From contig JAWLAB010000010.1 in NCBI GenBank assembly GCA_041395665.1, positions 1-28,314 of the forward strand: a stretch of 28,314 nt of DNA, given 5' to 3'. The notes beneath the pieces are model-generated. The model did no database searches. It was not told the origin of the DNA and saw only the letters and a list, made by a program, of their open reading frames with translations. A program made the translations under genes and the position numbers. The stretch is from Pseudomonadales bacterium (GTDB taxonomy: Bacteria > Pseudomonadota > Gammaproteobacteria > Pseudomonadales > UBA7239). Below are positions 15,610-23,864 of this stretch, piece after piece (within the stretch, counting starts at the first letter, position 1; each line of letters starts with the position of its first letter).

Positions 15610-16812
15610 ATGACAGCATCGCTCGCCAATCGCCAAGTTTTGCTCGGTATTACCGGCGGCATCGCTGCGTACAAAGCTGCGGAATTGGTGCGGCGGATTC
15701 AGGATTGCGGCGCGACCGTGCGCGTGATCATGACGGCGGGCGCGATGGAGTTCATCACGCCGCTGACGCTACAGGCGTTGTCGGGCAATCCCGTGCACAC
15801 CACCCTGCTCGACCCCGAAGCCGAAGCGGGCATGGGGCATATCGAGCTGGCGCGTTGGGCGGATGTACTACTGGTCGCACCGGCGAGTGCCGATTTCATG
15901 GCGCGTTTGGCGCAAGGGCAGGCGGATGATTTGCTGAGTACCGTGTGCTTGGCGACAGCTGCACCCGTGTGTTTGGCGCCTGCGATGAATCAGGGCATGT
16001 GGCGCAATGCCGCCACGCAGATGAATGCGGAGCAGTTGCGTGCTCGCGGTATCGAGCTGTGGGGGCCGGCAGAAGGCGTGCAGGCCTGCGGTGATGTCGG
16101 TTTGGGTCGCATGCTGGAAGTGGACGAGCTACTGCAAAAACTGGCAGCGCGTTTTGAAACGGGCTTGCTTGCCGGTAAACGGGTGTTGATTACCACAGGC
16201 CCTACGCGTGAAGCTATCGACCCCGTGCGCTATATCAGCAATCACAGCTCCGGCAAAATGGGTTTTGCGCTGGCGCGTGCCTGCGCGAGTGCTGGCGCTT
16301 TAACAACGGTAATCGCTGGCCCTGTATCGCTGCCCACACCGTCGCGCGTGCGGCGCGTGGATGTCGTGAGTGCGCAAGACATGTTTGATGCGGTGATGGC
16401 AGAAGTAGAGCAGTGCGACATCATCATTGCCACGGCGGCCGTTGCCGACTATCGACCGAAAAATATTGCCGAGCAGAAAATCAAGAAGCAGTCATCTGAT
16501 GCCATGACGCTAGAGCTGGTGAAGAATCCCGATATTATTGCTAGCGTTGCCGCGCTACTGAACGCGCCGTTTGTGGTTGGTTTTGCTGCCGAGACACAAA
16601 ATGTTGAAGCCTATGCGCGCGATAAAATGCAAAATAAAAAATTGGACATGATTGTCGCCAACGATGTCAGTCAACCCGGCTTAGGTTTTTCCAGCGACGA
16701 CAATGCCGCTACCGTTTTTTGGAAAGAGGGTAGTGAAGCTTTTTCGGCGATGAGTAAAAACCAATTGGCAGACAACATTGTTCGTGTGATAGCGACACAA
16801 AATAAAAAATAA
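15610..16812 (+). CDS. coaBC: Bifunctional phosphopantothenoylcysteine decarboxylase / phosphopantothenate-cysteine ligase CoaBC
   Basis: A 400-residue enzyme for two coenzyme A steps: CoaB joins cysteine to phosphopantothenate with CTP, and CoaC decarboxylates the product with FMN. The CoaC half has ITGGIAAYKAAEL (14-26), active H77 in GHIE, PAMNQ with N127 (124-128) and C160 in the flexible flap GVQACGD. The CoaB half starts at about 188 with the GKRVLITTGPTREAIDPVR signature and contains HSSGKMG and TAAVADYRP. I chose ATG 15610, which gives the family N-terminus; a GTG at 15559 would add 17 poorly matching residues. It heads coaBC-algC-argB-slmA. The dut gene that often follows is absent. 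Confidence 0.96.
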   Translation: MTASLANRQVLLGITGGIAAYKAAELVRRIQDCGATVRVIMTAGAMEFITPLTLQALSGNPVHTTLLDPEAEAGMGHIELARWADVLLVAPASADFMARLAQGQADDLLSTVCLATAAPVCLAPAMNQGMWRNAATQMNAEQLRARGIELWGPAEGVQACGDVGLGRMLEVDELLQKLAARFETGLLAGKRVLITTGPTREAIDPVRYISNHSSGKMGFALARACASAGALTTVIAGPVSLPTPSRVRRVDVVSAQDMFDAVMAEVEQCDIIIATAAVADYRPKNIAEQKIKKQSSDAMTLELVKNPDIIASVAALLNAPFVVGFAAETQNVEAYARDKMQNKKLDMIVANDVSQPGLGFSSDDNAATVFWKEGSEAFSAMSKNQLADNIVRVIATQNKK

Positions 16813-16838
16813 AAGCTAGAAATGGAGAGAGGAATCGC

Positions 16839-19304
16839 GTGAAACATATCGGCGCTTTAAGTAGTCAGGAAAAAACACCTATCTTATTGATGGCAGTGTT
16901 GGCCGTTGTTTTTACATTGGCTGTTGTGGTGTTATTTCCGCGTTTTCTTGACACGGTCAATGCTAAAAGTCTCACCAAAGCAGCGAATGCTGTCGCTACT
17001 GCTCAAGCAGAGTTACTCAATGCGGATATCGAAAAAATTCAAAATACACTCTTAGAACAAATTAAAGCAAAAGATGTATCAACAGTATTGCAGCAAGCAG
17101 ACCCTGCTGTTCTGGAAGCTGCGGAGAAGCAGTTGCAGGAAGCCAATGCCGCAATTGGCATGATTCGCGTGCGCTTGATTCCTATAAGTACGGATTACTC
17201 TTCCATGCACTTGCGGTTTTCGCAGTTAGATCGTTTGACTTCAGCCAAAAATAACAAAGAAATTTACCCTGAGTTTTACGGAGAAAATGGGAAAAAAATG
17301 TTTGATTTTCTTTTGCCGGTTAAGGATCAGGCAGGAAAAATTAATGGCTTTTTACTGGCAATTGCCAATGAGAGTATATTTAGTGGTGAATTAGAAAAAA
17401 TAAAGCCAGAAAGAGCTTCTACTGTGCTACAGCAAAAATTTACCGGCGGTGTGACGCAGGTGGTTTATAGCACGCAAGCAAAAGAGGTCAATATTAGAGC
17501 TGGGCAAATAAGCCAAGAAGCGGCAACAAAAATTCCGCATTGGAAAATAGTCGTTGTGCCTGGTGAAGAGCTTATACAAGAAAGCACATGGGGTATGTTT
17601 TGGCAGTATTTGGTGCAAGGTGTTGCTCTGTGCTTGGGCGCTCTCGCACTATTGTTATTGAATCGCCGCGCGGCACAGTTGGTGCAGAAAGCCCACAAAG
17701 AGCATGTGGCTCCCATACAAATTAAAGGCGCGCGCAAAGTGGATAAAGGTGAATTTGCTGCTGCCAATGCTGCACAAGCCAACAGCGAAGATGCGGGCTT
17801 GGTTGATCCTTTATTTCAATCCGGCGATGTGTTCGATCTTGATTTAGATGATGACATGCTCGAGGTGCGCGCCGTTGCACCTAAAGGTGCGACGACCGCT
17901 AAAACAGAGTTGGTGGGTACGGATAATTTCTCTGTGCCCGAAACAATTTTTCGTGATTACGATATTCGCGGCAATGCTGATGCTGATATTTCTGACGAAT
18001 TGGCGCAGCGTATTGGTCGCGCATTTGCCACGGTATGTTTGGAGAAAGGCCACAACAGTGTTGCGTTAGCGGGCGATGGGCGTTTATCCACTTATCGTTT
18101 GAAAGAAGCCGTGCGCCAAGGTTTGATGATGTCGGGTTGTTCGGTGATTGATCTCGGCACGGTACCGACACCATTGATGAATTTTGCGACACAAACTTTG
18201 TCGGGTACGAGCTGCGGCATGATGGTGACAGCAAGTCACAATCCCGCTTCTGACAACGGTTTCAAAATGGTGATTGATGGCCACACTTTAGCGAGTGAGG
18301 AAATTCAGCAACTGCGCGCGCGTGTGCAATCCGGTGACTTCACAGAAGGCGAAGGCGAGTGCACGGATCAGGACATTATTGATGCGTATATTGATCACAT
18401 TGTTTCTGATGTGGTGTTGGCAGGCAGTTATAAAGTTGTGATTGATTGCGGCAACGGTGTGGCGAGTGTTGTTGCGCAGCGTTTGTTGGAAGAGTTGGGC
18501 TGCGATGTGGTGCCTTTGTACTGCGATATCGATGGCAGTTTCCCGAATCACCAACCGGATCCTAGCGAGCTGTCGAATCTGAATGATTTGGTCGAAATGG
18601 TCAAAAATGAAGGCGCTGATCTCGGCGTGGCATTTGATGGTGATGGCGATCGCTTAGCGGTAGTCACTGCCACCGGTGAAATTATTTTACCCGATTGCTT
18701 AATGATGCTGTTTGCAAAAGATGTGATTTCTCGCAATCCGGGCACCGATATTGTGTTTGATGTGAAATCCACGCGCCGCTTGAATACTTTGATTAGCAGC
18801 TGTGGTGGCCGACCTGTTATGTGTAAGAGTGGCCATTCACATATTCGCAATAAGATGGTGGAAACGGGTGCCATGCTCGGTGGTGAATTGAGCGGACATA
18901 TTTTCTTCAAAGAGCGCTGGTTTGGTTTTGATGACGGTGTTTACAGTGCAGTGCGTTTAATCGAAATCATGTCGATACGCGATCAAAGTCTGGATGATAT
19001 TTTTGCCACTTTCCCAGAGTCGTTTAGTACACCAGAGATTCGTATTGCTGTGCCAGAAGATAAAAAGTTTTCTCTGGTGAAAAGCTTGATTGATGGTGGC
19101 GAGTGGGGCAATGGAAAAATTTCCACACTGGATGGTGTGCGTGTGGATTTTGCAAAGGGATGGGGCTTGGTGCGCGCATCCAATACGGCAGCTGCGTTGG
19201 CGCTGCGCTTCGAAGCAGATGACGCAGAGTCATTGGCGACGGTGCAGAATGTCTTTAAGCAACAGTTACAGAGTGTTGATAGCAGCCTGCCTCTGCCGTT
19301 TTAA
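16839..19304 (+). CDS. algC: Phosphomannomutase/phosphoglucomutase with membrane-anchored N-terminal domain (long-form AlgC)
   Basis: An 821-residue protein starting at GTG with a strong purine-rich ribosome site (GGAGAGAGGAA). From about 365 on it is a complete alpha-D-phosphohexomutase: FRDYDIRG, catalytic Ser466 in TASHNP, metal loop DGDGDR (600-605), sugar-specificity loop GELSGH (682-687) and phosphate loop RASNT (779-783). It interconverts mannose and glucose 1- and 6-phosphates for polysaccharide and LPS precursors. Residues 1-364 form an extra module: a membrane segment at about 13-33, a likely periplasmic domain (34-256), a second membrane segment (257-276) and a cytoplasmic linker rich in Ala and acidic residues. 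Long AlgC forms with such an N-terminus are known in pseudomonads. The module resembles sensor (Cache-like) layouts; its ligand is unknown. It lies 26 bases after coaBC and 27 before argB. Confidence 0.93.
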   Translation: MKHIGALSSQEKTPILLMAVLAVVFTLAVVVLFPRFLDTVNAKSLTKAANAVATAQAELLNADIEKIQNTLLEQIKAKDVSTVLQQADPAVLEAAEKQLQEANAAIGMIRVRLIPISTDYSSMHLRFSQLDRLTSAKNNKEIYPEFYGENGKKMFDFLLPVKDQAGKINGFLLAIANESIFSGELEKIKPERASTVLQQKFTGGVTQVVYSTQAKEVNIRAGQISQEAATKIPHWKIVVVPGEELIQESTWGMFWQYLVQGVALCLGALALLLLNRRAAQLVQKAHKEHVAPIQIKGARKVDKGEFAAANAAQANSEDAGLVDPLFQSGDVFDLDLDDDMLEVRAVAPKGATTAKTELVGTDNFSVPETIFRDYDIRGNADADISDELAQRIGRAFATVCLEKGHNSVALAGDGRLSTYRLKEAVRQGLMMSGCSVIDLGTVPTPLMNFATQTLSGTSCGMMVTASHNPASDNGFKMVIDGHTLASEEIQQLRARVQSGDFTEGEGECTDQDIIDAYIDHIVSDVVLAGSYKVVIDCGNGVASVVAQRLLEELGCDVVPLYCDIDGSFPNHQPDPSELSNLNDLVEMVKNEGADLGVAFDGDGDRLAVVTATGEIILPDCLMMLFAKDVISRNPGTDIVFDVKSTRRLNTLISSCGGRPVMCKSGHSHIRNKMVETGAMLGGELSGHIFFKERWFGFDDGVYSAVRLIEIMSIRDQSLDDIFATFPESFSTPEIRIAVPEDKKFSLVKSLIDGGEWGNGKISTLDGVRVDFAKGWGLVRASNTAAALALRFEADDAESLATVQNVFKQQLQSVDSSLPLPF

Positions 19305-19331
19305 TTTTTCAGCTTTCGATGGAAAACTTTT

Positions 19332-20216
19332 ATGACTTTGAGTCGTGAACAAGCGCTCGATATTGCTAATGTATTGACAGAAGCGTTGCCCTATATTCAA
19401 CGCTTTGTCGGCAAAACGATTGTCGTGAAATACGGCGGCAATGCCATGATAGATGATGCGTTGACGCAAGAATTTGCACAAGACATTGCGCTGATGAAAT
19501 TGGTTGGCATGAATCCGGTGGTGGTGCATGGCGGCGGCCCACAAATTGGCTCGCTGTTGGAAAAGCTGGGCATCCATTCAGAATTTATTTCTGGTATGCG
19601 CGTTACTGATGCAGCGACCATGGAAGTCGTGGAAATGGTGTTAGGCGGTGCGGTGAATAAAACCGTGGTGAGTTTGTTGAATCAAGCGGGCGGCAAAGCG
19701 ATAGGCATCACCGGCAAAGACGGCGATTTGATTCGCGCCAAAAAAATGGTGATGAAAGATGCCAATAATCAAGTATTAGATATTGGTTTTGTTGGCGAGG
19801 TCGAATCCATCAAGCGCGAAGTGATTGATGCGTTAGTTCACAGTGATTTTATTCCTGTGATTGCGCCCGTTGGTGTGGGCAGCGATGGACAGAGCTACAA
19901 CATCAACGCAGATTTAGTGGCGGGTAAAGTGGCGGAAGCTTTGTCAGCAGAAAAATTAGTGTTGTTGACCAATGTGGCGGGTTTGCAAGATAAATCGGGC
20001 AAAGTGCTCACGGGTTTAACCACAAAACAAGTGGACGGTTTGATTGCCGATGGCACGATTTATGGCGGCATGTTGCCAAAAATTCAATGCGCGCTGGATG
20101 CAGTAAAAAACGGTGTTACTAGCGCGCACATCATTGACGGTCGTGTAGAGCACGCTGTGTTGTTAGAAATTTTTACTGATAACGGCGTAGGCACTTTAAT
20201 CACCAATAAAGCGTAA
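19332..20216 (+). CDS. argB: Acetylglutamate kinase
   Basis: A 294-residue kinase that phosphorylates N-acetylglutamate with ATP, the second step of arginine synthesis. The amino-acid-kinase fold is clear: IVVKYGGNAM near the N-terminus (phosphate-binding Lys), VVVHGGGPQIG (acetylglutamate and ATP site), GITGKDGDLI, NINADLVAGKVAEAL and VLLTNVAGL. The N-terminal helix LSREQALDIANVLTEALPYI is the kind found in arginine-sensitive, hexameric enzymes, so feedback inhibition by arginine is likely. It sits between algC and slmA with 27-base gaps on each side. Confidence 0.97.
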   Translation: MTLSREQALDIANVLTEALPYIQRFVGKTIVVKYGGNAMIDDALTQEFAQDIALMKLVGMNPVVVHGGGPQIGSLLEKLGIHSEFISGMRVTDAATMEVVEMVLGGAVNKTVVSLLNQAGGKAIGITGKDGDLIRAKKMVMKDANNQVLDIGFVGEVESIKREVIDALVHSDFIPVIAPVGVGSDGQSYNINADLVAGKVAEALSAEKLVLLTNVAGLQDKSGKVLTGLTTKQVDGLIADGTIYGGMLPKIQCALDAVKNGVTSAHIIDGRVEHAVLLEIFTDNGVGTLITNKA

Positions 20217-20243
20217 TCGGCATACGCAGCGAGTTCAAAAACT

Positions 20244-20864
20244 ATGGTTAATCAAACGGCAGGCGCACAAAAGCCATCGCGCAAGCAGCAAATCTTGCAA
20301 GCCTTGGCACAAATGTTGGAACAGAATCCTGGCGAGTTGATTACGACAGCGGGTTTGGCAAAAACAGTCGGTGTATCAGAAGCGGCGCTGTATCGTCACT
20401 TTCCCAGCAAGTACAAAATGTACGAAGGCTTGATTGAATACATCGAAGATATCGTGTTTTCACGCGTTACGCTTATCATGGATGAGCAGCCGACAGCGGC
20501 AGCGCGCTGTGAAAATATTTTGGGCTTGGTGTTGGTGTTTGCCGAAAAAAATCCAGGTTTGGCGCGTTTGCTGTACGGTGACGCGCTGGCGGGTGAGCGC
20601 GACAAATTGCGCCAGCGAGTAATGCAATTTTTTGACCGTTTGAACACGCAGTTGAAGCAAGTGTTTCGCGATGCGGAATTGAAAGAAGGTCTGCGTACTG
20701 CAGCTCAGCCTTCACAATTAGCTGCGCTGCTGATTGCTTTTTTGGATGGAAAAATTAGCCAGTTTGCGCGCAGTGAGTTTCGAGATTTACCAACACAAGG
20801 CTGGCAAGAACAGTGGCAAGTGTTGCGTGTGGGCGTGTTGGCGCCACGCGCCTCTGTCTTTTAG
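20244..20864 (+). CDS. slmA: Nucleoid occlusion factor SlmA (TetR family)
   Basis: A 206-residue DNA-binding protein. The N-terminal TetR-type helix-turn-helix occupies about 15-62 (RKQQILQALAQML, then TTAGLAKTVGVSEAALYRHF). The C-terminal part shows SlmA features such as FSRVTLIMDEQ, ARLLYGDALAGERDKLRQRV and a C-terminal FARSEF region. SlmA binds specific chromosomal sites and FtsZ to block septation over the nucleoid. Its place next to argB, pyrE and coaBC matches the conserved slmA neighbourhood, which supports SlmA over a generic TetR repressor. It is the last gene of the coaBC cluster and converges with the next gene with 8 bases between the stop codons. Confidence 0.92.
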   Translation: MVNQTAGAQKPSRKQQILQALAQMLEQNPGELITTAGLAKTVGVSEAALYRHFPSKYKMYEGLIEYIEDIVFSRVTLIMDEQPTAAARCENILGLVLVFAEKNPGLARLLYGDALAGERDKLRQRVMQFFDRLNTQLKQVFRDAELKEGLRTAAQPSQLAALLIAFLDGKISQFARSEFRDLPTQGWQEQWQVLRVGVLAPRASVF

Positions 20865-20872
20865 AAAGAGAG

Positions 20873-21505
20873 TTATTTGCCGCGTAGCTTATTAAGTTCA
20901 ACCAGCCGCTTGGCATCGGCATCAAAGCGCGCACCCTCATTGATCAATTCTTGCTGGCGTTGCATCACTTGATCATTGGTCACGGTGATCGCGCGTTGCA
21001 AATCAGAAATTTTATCCAATTGCACTTTTGATACAGGCTGACCATTGCGTTCAAATACGGCAGCGCGTTGGCGTTCGGCATCCATTTGCGCGCTCAGCGT
21101 ATTTAAATTGGAATTGAGTATGGCAATTTGTCCCTTAATTTCGTCTAAGCGTCGATTTTTAGCGATGGTGATGTCTTCCACGCGGTTGTAGCGCAGCAGT
21201 AACTCTTTGTCGTGCGCTCTTTGTTCTGCTGCACTGAGTTTGTCTCTTTCAGCCTGAGCTAATTTTTCGCGTTCTTCAGCCGTGGGCTCGGGTGCTACAG
21301 TCGATAAAACAACACCAGTGACGGTCACGATTTGATAGCCCTTGCGCGCGTATTCAGGCGTGATGGAGCTGGTGGTAGCTTGAGAGCCGTCCGCCGTTGT
21401 GTAGCGATACATACGCATCTCTTTGGCTTTTTCTTGCGCCATTGTCGACATACTGCACGCTAGCGTGAATAAAGATGCGCTCAACAAGATTTGTGTGCGT
21501 TTCAT
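20873..21505 (-). CDS. Exported protein with DUF4124-like N-terminus and coiled coil, function unknown
   Basis: About 210 residues from the ATG giving MKRTQILLSASLFTLACSMS; an upstream start (21529) would place eight residues before the signal and is less likely. A signal peptide ends near MAQ|EKAK. After it, MYRYTTADGSQATTSSITPEYARKGYQIV resembles the short DUF4124-type fold (YRYxDxxG), often seen at the start of small periplasmic proteins. From about 75 onward the protein is highly charged and heptad-like (EEREKLAQAERDKLSAAEQR and later stretches), so a coiled coil is likely. It probably sits in the periplasm as a rod-like scaffold or chaperone; no enzyme motif is visible. It is convergent with slmA and upstream of nothing obvious; pyrE lies 84 bases behind it on the same strand. 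Confidence 0.8.
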   Translation of the reverse strand: MKRTQILLSASLFTLACSMSTMAQEKAKEMRMYRYTTADGSQATTSSITPEYARKGYQIVTVTGVVLSTVAPEPTAEEREKLAQAERDKLSAAEQRAHDKELLLRYNRVEDITIAKNRRLDEIKGQIAILNSNLNTLSAQMDAERQRAAVFERNGQPVSKVQLDKISDLQRAITVTNDQVMQRQQELINEGARFDADAKRLVELNKLRGK

Positions 21506-21589
21506 AAAAGTTATTGATGGCGTGGGCATGGTGCGTTACCTAGCAAGTGTTAGCGTCACTCTAAGCAGCTGCGCTGTCAGTGTAAAGAT

Positions 21590-22240
21590 TCAACGCGTAC
21601 CGTATTGGTCGCGATAGTTTTGAATTGCGGTTAATACGGTCGGCTGGTTGTTGGCTTGTTGTAAAAAGTGGATCAACTCGTTTAAGCCCAGTACGCGCAG
21701 CACAGGTACATTGAAGCGCTGGCTGACCGTTTGTGCGGCCGACAAATCGCCCTCCTGCCCGCGCTCTTGGCGATCGAGGCCGATAAGGATGGCGCTGGCT
21801 GTGGCTTGTGGATAGCTGGCAAAAATCTGCATCACTTCGCCGATGGCAGTGCCGGCGGTGATGACATCGTCCACGATCACCACGCGGCCTTGCAGCGGCG
21901 CGCCGACCAGTGTGCCGCCTTCGCCGTGCGCTTTGGCTTCTTTGCGGTTGAAGCACCACGGCACATCGCGCCCGAAATCGCGCGCCAGTGCAATGGCGAT
22001 GCTGCTGACTAAAGGAATACCTTTGTAAGCAGGGCCGAACAACATATCGAACTCAATACCTGATGCAACGAGCGCGGCGGCGTAGCACTGACCGAGTTGT
22101 GCCAGCGCTTTGCCGGTGTGGAATTGCCCAGCGTTAAAAAAATACGGGCTGGTTCTGCCGGATTTGAGTGTAAATTCGCCAAAGCGCAGCGCGTCGCATT
22201 CCAGTGCTAGTTGAATAAATTGCTGTTGGTAATCGTGCAT
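21590..22240 (-). CDS. pyrE: Orotate phosphoribosyltransferase
   Basis: A 216-residue enzyme that joins orotate and PRPP to form orotidine monophosphate in pyrimidine synthesis. The N-terminus has FGEFTLKSGRTSPYFFNAG, the family signature. FGPAYKGIPL and the PRPP-binding loop VVIVDDVITAGTA (120-132) follow, and FNRKEAKAHGEGG is the flexible catalytic loop with conserved lysines. It diverges from crc, an arrangement typical of pseudomonads and relatives. Confidence 0.97.
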   Translation of the reverse strand: MHDYQQQFIQLALECDALRFGEFTLKSGRTSPYFFNAGQFHTGKALAQLGQCYAAALVASGIEFDMLFGPAYKGIPLVSSIAIALARDFGRDVPWCFNRKEAKAHGEGGTLVGAPLQGRVVIVDDVITAGTAIGEVMQIFASYPQATASAILIGLDRQERGQEGDLSAAQTVSQRFNVPVLRVLGLNELIHFLQQANNQPTVLTAIQNYRDQYGTR

Positions 22241-22345
22241 GGATTTGTCTCAAACGATCAAAGAAAAAAACGGCTGTAAAAAATGCAGACCCTAGGCGGT
22301 GAAGTCTATAACATTGTCACCCTCAGTTAGAGTCACGGACGCATT

Positions 22346-23113
22346 ATGCGAATTGTAAGTCTCAGTGTTGATGGTATTGCGCAAGCGGCAGGTCGCGGTC
22401 TTTTCGCGTGGCTCGCGCAGCAGAATGCCGACATCATCTGCTTGCAGGATTTGCGCGCTAGTGAAGATCAGTTGACGGATGATTGTTTCCCCGCTGGTTA
22501 CAACGCGTATTTTTGTGATCGCGCTGACGGCAAACGCGGTGTAGCGATTTACACGCGACAACTGCCACGCGCAGTGATGCCGGGTTTTGGCTACAGTCCC
22601 GCAGTGGATCTCGACGGCACTTATTTGCGCGCAGATTTTGAACAGTGGAGTGTGGTGTCGTTGCTCGTGCCACCTGCGGTAGCGAATCCACAATCGCTGG
22701 AACGCCGCATGCGTTTTCTCGATAACTTACAAGACCATTTCAAAAAAATTGGCGCGCGCCGCCGTCGTTATATTTTTTGTTGTAACTGGCAGATGGTGCA
22801 TCAAAAAGCGGATGTGCAGCAGTGGGAAGTGCACCAAGCTGATCCAGGCTTTATGCCGTTTGAGCGCGAGTGGCTCAATAGTTTGTACAGCGATCACGGC
22901 TATGTGGATGCACTGCGCGCAGTGAATGCAGAGCGCGATATTTTTAGTTGGTGGCCGTCTGGTTCTGTTGGGCAGGGCGATGGCTGGCGCGTGGATGCGC
23001 AAGTGGTGTCACCAGACTTTTTTCACCATGTGCACCGCGTGCGTTATTGTAAAGAGGCGGTGTTCTCCAGCCACATCCCTGTGGTCGTGGATTACGATCT
23101 CGATATTTATTGA
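22346..23113 (+). CDS. crc: Catabolite repression control protein Crc homologue (exonuclease III fold, degenerate active site)
   Basis: A 255-residue protein of the exonuclease III/endonuclease-phosphatase fold. By alignment from memory with E. coli exonuclease III, most catalytic residues are changed: Asn7 is Ser7, Glu34 is Asp35, the Asp-x-Asn pair is Asn147 and Gln149, Tyr109 is Leu107, and the final Asp-His is Ser242-His243; Asp218 is kept. This pattern, and stretches such as NADIICLQDLRAS, HQKADVQQW, DIFSWWP and VVDYD, match Pseudomonas Crc more than active exonucleases. Crc has no nuclease activity there; with Hfq it represses translation of catabolic mRNAs. The position between pyrE and rph is that of crc in pseudomonads. 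Whether it acts as Crc here is inferred. Confidence 0.87.
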   Translation: MRIVSLSVDGIAQAAGRGLFAWLAQQNADIICLQDLRASEDQLTDDCFPAGYNAYFCDRADGKRGVAIYTRQLPRAVMPGFGYSPAVDLDGTYLRADFEQWSVVSLLVPPAVANPQSLERRMRFLDNLQDHFKKIGARRRRYIFCCNWQMVHQKADVQQWEVHQADPGFMPFEREWLNSLYSDHGYVDALRAVNAERDIFSWWPSGSVGQGDGWRVDAQVVSPDFFHHVHRVRYCKEAVFSSHIPVVVDYDLDIY

Positions 23114-23826
23114 GCCAACGCTGCTTTTTGCGCGGCTAATAAATTGGCGATACCTTTTTTGGCTAAAGACAACATCGCTTGAAATTGCGCTTCGCTAAAC
23201 GGTTGTCCTTCTGCCGTGCCTTGAATTTCGATAAAGCCGCCGTCTTCACCCATCACCACATTCATGTCGGTTTCTGCGCTGGAATCTTCTGGATAATCCA
23301 GATCTAAAACAGCTTCACCTTCGTAAACGCCGACAGACACCGATGCAATCATGCGTGTGAGTGGATTTTCTGCGATCATTTTTTTCTTTTGCATAAACGC
23401 GATGGCATCCGCGAGCGCAACACAGGCGCCAGTGATGGAAGCCGTGCGTGTACCGCCGTCCGCTTGAATCACATCGCAATCAATCACGATGGTGTTTTCG
23501 CCCAATTTTTTTGTATCCACCGCTGCGCGCAGTGAACGACCGATCAAGCGTTGAATTTCAACCGTGCGCCCGCCTTGTTTGCCACGAGCGGCTTCGCGAT
23601 CCATGCGGCTGCCGGTGGAACGCGGCAACATACCGTATTCCGCTGTCACCCAACCGCGCCCTTCGCCTTTCATAAAGCGCGGCACGCCGGAAGTGACACT
23701 CGCGGTGCAAATGACTTTAGTGTCACCAAATTCCACCAACACTGAGCCTTCGGCGTGACGAGTGTAATGGCGCGTGATGCGCACAGTGCGCAATTGATCG
23801 GGTTGGCGACCGCTAGGACGTTGCAT
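23107..23826 (-). CDS. rph: Ribonuclease PH
   Basis: A 239-residue phosphorolytic 3'-exonuclease that trims tRNA precursors. Family motifs run from MQRPSGRQPDQLRTVRI through EGSVLVEFGDTKVICTASV, GWVTAEYGMLPRST, GRTVEIQRLIGRSLRAAVD, DCDVIQADGGTRTASI and LDLDYPEDSSAETDMNVV, which carry the phosphate- and metal-binding residues. GAGGA precedes the ATG by six bases. Its last seven bases overlap the 3' end of crc on the other strand. It is the last gene of rpiA-ubiC-ubiA-rph, 38 bases behind ubiA. Confidence 0.97.
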   Translation of the reverse strand: MQRPSGRQPDQLRTVRITRHYTRHAEGSVLVEFGDTKVICTASVTSGVPRFMKGEGRGWVTAEYGMLPRSTGSRMDREAARGKQGGRTVEIQRLIGRSLRAAVDTKKLGENTIVIDCDVIQADGGTRTASITGACVALADAIAFMQKKKMIAENPLTRMIASVSVGVYEGEAVLDLDYPEDSSAETDMNVVMGEDGGFIEIQGTAEGQPFSEAQFQAMLSLAKKGIANLLAAQKAALAQ

Positions 23827-23864
23827 AAAAAATCCTCAAAAAATAGAAAAGGGAATGGAAAAAA

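Noticed and set aside
22241..22345. Promoter for crc (TATAAC near 22308)
   Set aside because: The -10-like hexamer is fair but no acceptable -35 element lies at the right distance.
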